This document shows positions 57,401-64,000 of a DNA stretch of 64,000 nt, piece by piece (position 1 is the stretch's first letter; each line of letters starts with the position of its first letter). The translations under genes were made by a program, and so were the position numbers. The stretch is from Terebella lapidaria (Eukaryota > Annelida > Polychaeta > Terebellida > Terebellidae), in NCBI GenBank assembly GCA_949152475.1, contig OX424567.1, positions 29,475,402 through 29,539,401 on the forward strand, given 5' to 3'. The notes below the pieces were generated by a model. It did not search any database. It had not been told where the DNA came from and saw only the letters and a list, made by a program, of their open reading frames with translations.

Positions 57401-58504
57401 CGGATGACCTTGATTGGTAAATCCCAAGGTCATATGTTTACACTGCGAACCTTGATTGGTAAATCTCAAGGTCTGTTACCTGCCAATGCTGCCATGGCCA
57501 AACCAAAATTGTCCGGTAACCTATCTTAGCCTTTGGGCTAATTTTTCTAATATGCGAAATGTCTGGTTTCTGTTCATGTGCAATGAAGTTTACTTGAGCA
57601 GGTAAGGCAGTGAAGCCCTGCTCGAGTAGGAATAAAAATACATGTATTTACAAAATTTCTAGGAACAATTAAGCTACAAAATAAGCTAATATAATTAAGC
57701 TACAAAATTGTGTGTGGTTGTAATGATTGTGTATTTTGCAGTTGTGACTCCTGCCTCACATTAATCTTTATTGTAGAGATTTAATTCGATTTACACACAC
57801 TAATTTTTCCAGTGGAATGTTTGTACCGGAAAAAACACAACTAAATGAATAATATGCCAAATAACAATATCTATCAGATCTCATTCAGGACCTATGATAT
57901 ATTTTGACAGAACAACACTACCCAGCACCGCAGCATGGCATTCCTGCCCAGCCTGTGGCACAGCCGCCCCCACAGCCTGTAGCCCCCCAGCCGGTCCCTC
58001 AACAACAGCCGCAGCCCGCCAAAGTTCAGTCCTCGGTGAGTTACAGTGGCATAGGTCTCTTGGGGATTGTGATTTGTTGATTTGTCATCATAAGTATCGT
58101 ATAAATCGGAGTAAAAATCAGATAATGGTTATAGTGGATGTATTGTATTTTCTTTGAGATGAGCAAAATTTTTTTAACCTTTTTAAAGGGAAAGTCGAAA
58201 TATATGTTCCAAATAAATGAATATGTGAAGAATTGAAATTAACTTAAGTTTGATTTTTGAGCCTCTGTATCAAAACAGAACCAACTGATTGCATATTTAC
58301 ACTGTACACCCCTCTGTACGACAGGGCCCCATGTACCAGGCGATGTACGACTACGATGCGCAGGATGATGACGAGGTGGGATTCAATGATGGCGATATAA
58401 TTGTCGACTGCCAACCGATCGACGAGGGCTGGATGTTCGGAACGATTCGTCGCACTGGCAAGCGTGGAATGCTGCCCGCAAACTACGTCGAACAAGTCCA
58501 GTGA
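48330..58504 (+). CDS. LASP1: LASP-family protein (LIM, nebulin repeats, SH3), lacking 5' exon(s)
   Basis: Exons join as 48330-48424, 48652-48736, 49034-49138, 50273-50377, 51024-51074, 51340-51463, 52481-52651, 53686-53847, 54312-54476, 55338-55379, 57911-58035 and 58325-58504, all GT/AG with agreeing phases. The order of domains is second half of a LIM zinc finger ([20 protein letters not shown]), three full nebulin repeats of about 35 aa plus a partial one, a long Pro/Gln-rich linker, and a C-terminal SH3 domain. Such proteins bind actin through nebulin repeats and proline-rich partners through SH3, at cell-matrix contacts and the actin cortex. Vertebrate LASP1 has two nebulin repeats, so this one is longer. 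The start codon exon is not in the readable sequence. Confidence 0.93.
48652..48736 (+). CDS. LASP1: LASP exon: end of LIM and linker
   Basis: Acceptor TATGGTAACAG, donor GTACGT. It encodes [20 protein letters not shown] and a short linker ending KMQSQ; the vertebrate equivalent reads HYPKQSFTMVADTPE. Confidence 0.92.
49034..49138 (+). CDS. LASP1: LASP exon: nebulin repeat 1
   Basis: 105 nt encode exactly 35 residues, one nebulin module: [20 protein letters not shown] then [11 protein letters not shown]. The donor GCG|GTACAG is weak. If unspliced, the frame continues to a stop 15 codons later. Confidence 0.88.
50273..50377 (+). CDS. LASP1: LASP exon: nebulin repeat 2
   Basis: 105 nt, 35 residues: [20 protein letters not shown] then [15 protein letters not shown]. 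Acceptor CCTTTTCAG, donor GTAAAA. Confidence 0.9.
51024..51074 (+). CDS. LASP1: LASP exon: nebulin repeat 3, first half
   Basis: 51 nt: [17 protein letters not shown]. Acceptor TTTACCCAACAG, donor GTAGGC. It is in phase 0 at both ends, so it could be skipped without shifting the frame. Confidence 0.88.
51340..51463 (+). CDS. LASP1: LASP exon: nebulin repeat 3 second half and partial repeat 4
   Basis: [19 protein letters not shown] completes repeat 3. [19 protein letters not shown] looks like the start of a fourth repeat that then fades. Acceptor CCGCTCCAG, donor GTGCGT. Confidence 0.88.
51580..51600 (+). repeat. poly-G tract in LASP intron
   Basis: GGGG.GGTGGGGGGGGGG-type run just after a nebulin exon. 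It is low complexity and could form a G-quadruplex. Confidence 0.7.
52481..52651 (+). CDS. LASP1: LASP linker exon 1
   Basis: 171 nt, phase 1 to phase 1: [20 protein letters not shown], then an Ala/Pro-rich stretch and [15 protein letters not shown]. The G+C is higher than in the surrounding intron. Confidence 0.82.
53686..53847 (+). CDS. LASP1: LASP linker exon 2
   Basis: 162 nt, phase 1 to 1. It encodes [20 protein letters not shown] and continues to [16 protein letters not shown]. Acceptor TTCCCCCCGCAG, donor GTACGT. Confidence 0.83.
54312..54476 (+). CDS. LASP1: LASP linker exon 3 (proline-rich)
   Basis: 165 nt, phase 1 to 1. The acceptor TCCAACCACAG keeps the frame, giving [20 protein letters not shown] and [15 protein letters not shown] later AG (CCTCCTAG at 54342) would break the frame, so it was not chosen. 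Confidence 0.8.
55338..55379 (+). CDS. LASP1: LASP linker microexon
   Basis: 42 nt, phase 1 to 1: [14 protein letters not shown]. Acceptor CTTATATTACAG, donor GTATAA. It resembles a basic RRxS kinase site (RRQIS/SRASS). A cassette exon is plausible since its length is a multiple of three. Confidence 0.65.
56015..57541 (-). repeat. hairpin-ended repeat E3 in LASP intron
   Basis: 1.53 kb, same orientation and ends as E2. It runs from AGGTTACCGGACCTTTGGTC to TTAGCCTTTGGGCTAA, with TTTTT on both sides. A (CCGT)n microsatellite lies at 56062-56098. It contains two body units of about 460 bp. Confidence 0.85.
57911..58035 (+). CDS. LASP1: LASP linker exon (Pro/Gln-rich)
   Basis: 125 nt. It encodes [20 protein letters not shown] and [15 protein letters not shown]. 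Acceptor ATATTTTGACAG, donor GTGAGT; it ends in phase 0. Confidence 0.83.
58325..58504 (+). CDS. LASP1: LASP terminal exon: SH3 domain
   Basis: Acceptor CTGTACGACAG. It encodes a complete SH3 domain with the ALYDY-type motif [19 protein letters not shown], the conserved Trp in DEGWMFG and the PANYVE signature, and a TGA at 58502-58504. Confidence 0.95.
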   Translation, partial: GPMYQAMYDYDAQDDDEVGFNDGDIIVDCQPIDEGWMFGTIRRTGKRGMLPANYVEQVQ

Positions 58505-60865
58505 AGCCTCAAATCACCACTGTTACTTTTTTGTATGTGATTTGTCTATTTTGCATGGACCGATCCAGCATATAATGTATATTTTACTAAAAAAATTGTG
58601 TAGTGTAAATTTTGAAGAATGTCGACCCACGCCCAATAATGTGCTTGTCGTTTGTTGAAAAGAAAAAACTCTTTGTGTACATATTAATAGTTCTAGAAAG
58701 AGTGATGTAAAATTTATACATGTATATTTTTTCTTTCGATGTTATATCACATTTGGTAAGCATTATTCAATGGGAGAAAATTGAGGGTATTCCATGGAGA
58801 TTGGGGAAAACCGAGGGATTTTCCAGTGGAGTTTTGTGTTCGATGGTTACACTTGAATCAGGTTGTTTTATTTTGATGAATTTGTTTAGGTTTCTGTTGT
58901 TGATGATTTTCTTGAAGTTGTTTTATTGTCAACATGATTTTGTCCCATTTAAAACTATGAAGTAGGTTACACTGCTCAAGTTGTGAGAAAGATTTCCCAA
59001 CATGGGTTGTTGAGTTGCCTACATTTACATAAACAAGGTTTAAACTGAACTTCACACCTAGGTGATAATGTAATGATTAACCTGACTACCATATTTCACA
59101 ATACAGGGCATACTTCTAGGAACCATGTCAACAAATGGTCAGTAAATTCTGCTGAATAATACTTCTGTATTGTAAATTTGCTCCATCGCCTGATTTCTTA
59201 GTCCCTGAGTTGTTATGAAAACTTGTCCAGCAAACTTTATTTGAATAGTCAGCAACATTTTGTTGAGAAGTAAAGGACATGTTTGTTAAATTGTGGAAAA
59301 TAACAGGATCTGTAAAAACTTATATATTTAAGAAAAAATTTGGTCCGGTTACAGTCTTGCCAGATGTTTGTCTATTTCTTGATTCATAAGAATACTGTGA
59401 GGGCTGAAGCGTTACGTAGAATCTTAGTCGATATAAAGAGTGTCTCATCATTTTGAACGTCTGTATTATATATACGTATACTGTTTTAAGTGCACTGCAG
59501 AGTTCTGGCCAATGTTTTGTGTTATATATCGCTATGTGTAACATTGTAAAATCATGGCGAATATGTCGTGTGTTTCCTTCAAGTGCTTCATTATGTTGCC
59601 ACACGCATTTAGTTTCTGCAGACTAGCTCCCATGGTGTGAAACTATAAATATGAGAAAACTAGAGTGTAATATTATATTAATTACTGTAAAGTAGGGTTT
59701 GGTTGTTTCTGTCAGAATGTTTAATTAATAATATTATGTTGTTACCCCGGGGTAGTAATAATGTATGGCTGATAATGGGAAAAAATATTGCAAGAAAATA
59801 TTTTTGAAATACTTAATTTACACGTATAGATATGACGGTGAAATATATAATAATCTGTGTGACATATACTCAACATTGTTATGTAGAAAGTGCTTGCCAA
59901 TGTTGCTATTGTTCCATGTGTGAAAAAAAATTAGCATCTTTGCTTTCATTTGTTTTCTACAAAATCACTTCCCGGGTCGCAGTTGGCTGGTTCTTGAAAA
60001 CAAACCCATGCTTTTGAAGCAGCTATTGCATTTTGATTTTGTTTACTATATCAATTATTATTATTGTTGGTGAAATATATTTATTTTGAGTGGGGGGAAA
60101 AGACACCAAGTCAGCTTTTGGAAAACAGAAAATGTTGATATTGTCACGTTTTTGGAAGTATAGTTCAAAATATTTATTTTGAGTGGGGGGAAAAGACACC
60201 AAGTCAGCTTTTTGAAAACAGAAAATGTTGATATTGTCACGTTTTTGGAAGTATAGTTGAAAAACTAGATAGAATGTATATATGTAGTTTGATCATTATC
60301 ATGGAAAACAAACCCCAATTGTCCTACTCCACACACGTATAACATTGTTATATACAAACATGTAAGATAGCTTCGTACGTAATGTGAATATATACGCCAA
60401 AACAGTGAATATAAGGTAGTAAGTAGTGCACGATTGTGCAACACTGACTATATTTGTGACTGCATGTCCTCGATATATTGACAATTATATTGATGCATAC
60501 ATGGTACATGTGTTATATGGATATGAAACATCTCTTTCTCTTTCTTGCTTGATTGCCAACTGTTCTATTACTCATATGGTTTGTGTCCTACCTTCTTTTA
60601 AATCTGCAATGGCTAAATCAAAAATAAATATTTCCAAACACACTGTTGTATATTTTTTCTGAATGGCATATTGCAAGTATAAAATATAAAATACATTCAA
60701 TATTTTACTTCATACATTAGTTTTACAGTGACCAGTACATTTTGTTCACAATGACGTATCGGTTGAAATTAATGTTGATTTCAATTACTTATATGGTGGT
60801 GACATTTTCAAAGATTGTGAGAAACTTTCTTCACACTAAAGCTGGAAAAATGACTGGAGTACAAG
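58505..60865 (+). other. LASP 3' UTR and downstream DNA
   Basis: AT-rich with no supported gene. Several AATAAT/AATAAA-like words occur and the transcript end cannot be fixed. Confidence 0.45.
60077..60262 (+). repeat. 93-bp tandem duplication
   Basis: GAGTGGGGGGAAAAGACACC and following text at 60088 repeat at 60181 with almost no change. Confidence 0.88.
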
Positions 60866-60867
60866 TA

Positions 60868-61005
60868 CAGTGGTCCCCTTCAGATAAGACCCCCTCAATA
60901 AAGACCCCTCCCACACCCCTATAGCTTCTATTAAATAAGACTTTCACTCAATAAAGACCTTACTTTTGTGGCAGAAGGACAGGACTTAACCGAGGGGGAC
61001 CACTG
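60868..61005. mobile_element. 138-bp MITE with CAGTGGTCCCC ends and TA duplication
   Basis: The left end CAGTGGTCCCC and right end GGGGACCACTG are inverted repeats flanked by TA on both sides (60866-60867, 61006-61007). Internal AATAAGAC/AATAAAGACC words recur. Ends starting CAG with TA duplication suggest a pogo/Tc1-mariner-type non-autonomous element. Confidence 0.75.
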
Positions 61006-61694
61006 TACAGTTACGTAGAAAATCCTGGCACACAATAATTTATGCAATTGCCATTTGCGATGCGTAGGGCAAGTGAGAATACCATATTCATGTCCACACT
61101 TATGGGTAATATTACCTGGCTTTCAAATAAGAGGATAATCATGCCATGAAATTATTTAATGGCCAACCGCCATTACCTTTGCTTTTGGCAGGAAGACAAA
61201 TATCTTACTGCTAAGCTTTCAAATTGGAGTTTACCTTCGTTTTCGTGGAGTAAAATCGTTTTACCCCGTCAGTTTTACAGACACCTTGGCTCTTGTCTTT
61301 GGGTTTTGGCTGCCAGGATTCACTTCCCATACGGAGCTCTCAGTTAGATTTGGGGTTTATGATTAGGTATCTGCTGTCTCCTATGGCTAGTGTTATCGGA
61401 CCGCCTGCCGTTATGGTGTTTAAGACTCACGTTAATGCTTCTGTTTCGCAATGTGTCAAAAAGTCTGTATCGTTCGATACTAATGAATATTTTTTTCCTG
61501 CAGATTGCGGACGATTTAGTGGAGGGCGAAGTGCCTCCGGCCCATTTGCAGCCGGGGACATGCCGCAGACCACTCCCGTGTTTGTTTCTTTGACGGTCAT
61601 GGTGTCCACGTCCCAGGCTATTCCGGCTTCTTCGGTTTTGGCTCATGCCTCTGGGCTCTCGCAGTCTTCCGTATCCTTCTGAACTCCACTGAGT

Positions 61695-62160
61695 GTGATT
61701 CCAGGTGTTTCGTCGCATTTTCTGTGGTGGGGAGAGTTTCATGCCGAAATGCAGGCCATGAAAGACGAATTCATGGGGGGATTGGAGCGACATTTTGCTC
61801 AAAGGCCACCCAATGTGCGAGATGTTCAGCTTTACAGCCTCCTTCGGTGGCTTCTCCATTCGTGGGGGATTCTGAGGACACTCCATTCATGGCTCAGGAG
61901 AAAGATACCACCCCTCTACCAGGTCCGTCAGTGGCTATTTTATCCCAAGCGCCTTCAGGATGAAGACTTGACCTCTCAGGATGAGGTTGAGCCCAACAAT
62001 CCCTACAATAGACCGTGGGCTGATAAGCTCGATTATGTTCGTAAGCTCACGGGGGAAGAATGGCCTGAGATGACTCTGACTCTCCTCCTCCAGCAAAACG
62101 AGCCAGGTCGTTCACCAAGCAGGATCTTCATCAGCCCATGGCTTCCAGGGATTCTTTGAG
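61695..62160 (+). pseudogene. gag-like open frame of the DIRS-like element
   Basis: It is open for about 154 residues and then interrupted. It contains LWWGEFHAEMQAMKDEFMGG and, in a shifted frame, further text. I know no firm domain for it; it is placed by position before RT. Confidence 0.4.
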
Positions 62161-63299
62161 CTTCATGTTGTCTCTCGGGCCAGTAATTCTGTGGCGGCCA
62201 AACCAGAGGACACGGTCAAGCGTGGTCGGGCTCAGGTGGGAGCTTTTCCTTCCAGGCCTAAGATCTTGGACTTCTACAAGTCGACCCACTAGGCTGCAGG
62301 AACAGGACATGTTTTCCCAGTCTAAATCACTCTCGCTACCGTGGAACCAGCTTTCGGATTTGCAGTCTCCTGTTCAAATGGGTGTGGTGATTGATTCGGC
62401 GATGGACTGGATGGTACATGCCCAAATCATGGACAACGAGAACCTTGATAGGGCGGGGCTCTTGATGTCCTGCATGGTCCGTGGGACTTTTGCGTGCTGT
62501 GGCAGATAAGGTATTGTTGGATGCTATCCTACAGTGTTTAGACTTCAAGGTCCAAGAGCAACTGCTGATCAAGCTTCGCCATCACCTTGTACTCCTCGAC
62601 TCTGGTCCAGCGTCTCCTTTACTGTCCCCAGTGGACATGCACCAGGAGTTGGATGTCTTGAAAATGTCGCCAGGAGGAATGACACCTCCCTTCAGTAGTC
62701 CAAGGCTATGGAGAGGTGATCAAATATGCTGCTCCAGCAGCAGCAACAGCAGCAACAACAACGTCCCCAACAGCAGCAGTCTCAGCCCATTACAAGCTCC
62801 TCCTCGTCGGGTTGTGGCAGGGGGAGGTCTCGCAGCCCTTTCATGGGCCCCTGCTGGGGGGGTCAACGAGTGGGGCAGCAGGCATGCGCGGCCATGGGCA
62901 TGGACGTTCTGCAAGCCAATCTTAGTTTGCAGGGGCGGAGAAAAGAGGTAGCTTCCGTGTTGGCAGTATTGGACCTCTGTACGAACTCCAAGTCAGCTCG
63001 GCTCCATAAATATCTTGAATATAAACGTGCCTTTAGGCGTGCGGCTAAGCAATTTTGGGACTCGTTAGTGAGACCTAGGAGCCAGCCCTTGTATAGTCTC
63101 CACTCTACGTCAGGGGTTTAGACTCGACTTCAATCAATTGCCACTATTGACGCTCATGCCAAGGGTCTTTTTGCTGACCACTAAAGGTATCCGGCTTCGG
63201 TAGAGAGATTCCGGCCATGATTGAAAATGAGCGCTGAGCCGGTGCCGGTTGCTTCTCGTGGGTTTCACAGTATTCTCTTTGTGGTTCCGACAGCGTCAA

Positions 63300-63860
63300 G
63301 CGGCTAGTGACTGGTGATGATCCCTCCACCCTCAACCGTTACCTTTCCATTCTGACGTTCACTTTGGAGACTCCAGAGGTGGTCAAGTCAGCAATGCCGG
63401 TGAATGCGTGGGTCGTGACTATCGACCTGAAGGATGCCTACTTCCACGTACAAATGAGGGGGTCAATCAAGAAGTACCTCAGGTTCTTCTATCAGGGCCA
63501 GGTATGGCACTTCCAGGCATTGCCGTTCGGACTGTCCATCACCCCTACTTGGATTTTCACGATGTGTGTCTGTTAGCTCCAGGTGGTAGTCCATCGAAAT
63601 GGCGTAGTCCTGTATCAGTATCTCGACAACTGGCTAGTCAGGCACCAATCACCAAGGGCGCTTGTTCGTCGGGCTCAGTGTGGTTGTTGGATCTTTGCCA
63701 GTCTTTGGGATTCAAGATCAACCAAAAAGTCTGACTTATCTCCTTGGCAAGACTTCGTCGTTCTGGGCTATCGATTTCGGACTATATCCACCTGTGTTAT
63801 ATCAACCAAAGAGCGTTGGTTAAAGTTATTAGAGTATTCCTGCAGTTTCTTAGAATGAGT
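63300..63860 (+). pseudogene. DIRS-type reverse transcriptase, broken
   Basis: VVTIDLKDAYFHVQMRGSIK, YLRFFYQGQVWHFQALPFGL and a YLDNWL box, followed by DFVVLGYRFRT, match the DIRS/Ngaro RT layout (DLKDAYFHI..KYLRF..LPFGLS..YLDDWL..FLGY). The second Asp of the catalytic box is Asn here. A stop at 63574-63576 separates the first and second parts. Confidence 0.75.
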
Positions 63861-64000
63861 CTGCAGTCCGCTTCTCGTTGGCAGTCTCTAATCGGCTCTC
63901 TGGCATGATTGGAGAAAATGGTGTCATTACGCCGCATCTACATGCCAATTGGTCGCAGGCAACAGGGACATGGCCCAGTTGGTGTTGGTGTACGACCGGG

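Larger units (their letters stand above)
61290..64000 (+). mobile_element. degenerate DIRS-like retrotransposon (runs off window)
   Basis: The gag-like upstream part (61293-62510) has WWGEFHAEMQAMKDEFMGGL and NNPYNRPWADKLDYVRKL stretches. A Gln-rich microsatellite (about 62730-62790) follows, then an RT of the DIRS/Ngaro type. Stops and frame changes occur throughout. The tyrosine recombinase expected downstream in this class would be outside the window, so the class assignment rests on the RT. Confidence 0.65.

Noticed and set aside
61159..61347. Host gene exon downstream of LASP
   Set aside because: A short open frame without splice support or recognised domain, directly before the DIRS-like remnant.

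Overview
The window is from a metazoan nuclear genome. Genes are split by GT/AG introns, AT-rich introns are long, and about two thirds of the sequence is transposons or satellite-like repeats. Three host loci are recognisable: the 3' end of a DLGAP/SAPAP-family scaffold gene (+ strand, 2-3591), two tandem copies of the last three exons of the ribosomal protein L23/uL14 gene (- strand, 34567-36098 and 38466-39863), and all but the 5' exon(s) of a LASP-family LIM-nebulin-SH3 gene (+ strand, 48330-58504). The head-to-head RPL23/LASP arrangement matches what I recall of human 17q12. The Ty3 and DIRS-like elements and the abundance of ACTAGT/ACATGTA words suggest a marine invertebrate. Amphioxus is my best guess, but it is not proven.

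Layout. 1-3.6 kb: five DLGAP exons. 3.6-6.4 kb: its 3' UTR and intergenic DNA. 7.2-11.4 kb: an old, broken Ty3/gypsy element with three LTR-like repeats. 12-13.4 kb: remnant of another gypsy element on the - strand. 14.4 kb: a tRNA-like SINE fragment. 14.8-17.2 kb: satellite-like arrays. 17.5-31.1 kb: a young Ty3/gypsy element with nearly identical LTRs, a 4-bp target duplication, gag and pol. A 2.85-kb foldback element has inserted between its RNase H and integrase regions. 32-34 kb: two minisatellite arrays. 34.5-40.4 kb: the RPL23 duplication, full of box C/D snoRNA-like units. 40.5-43.4 kb: repeats with hairpin ends. 43521-43720: assembly gap. 43.7-58.5 kb: LASP, with two more copies of the hairpin-ended repeat in introns. 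58.5-61.2 kb: LASP 3' flank with a small MITE. 61.2-64 kb: a broken DIRS-like retrotransposon that runs off the window.

The most interesting feature is the snoRNA cluster on the RPL23 strand. Nine near-identical units of about 86 nt each have a C box, a D box, a closing terminal stem and a 12-nt guide perfectly complementary to the conserved TAACGGCGAGTG segment of large-subunit rRNA. Two diverged relatives keep the boxes and stem but have lost that guide. Terminal-stem bases change in a compensatory way between units, which argues that they function as RNA. The gap lies where the first exons and a shared RPL23/LASP promoter would be expected.
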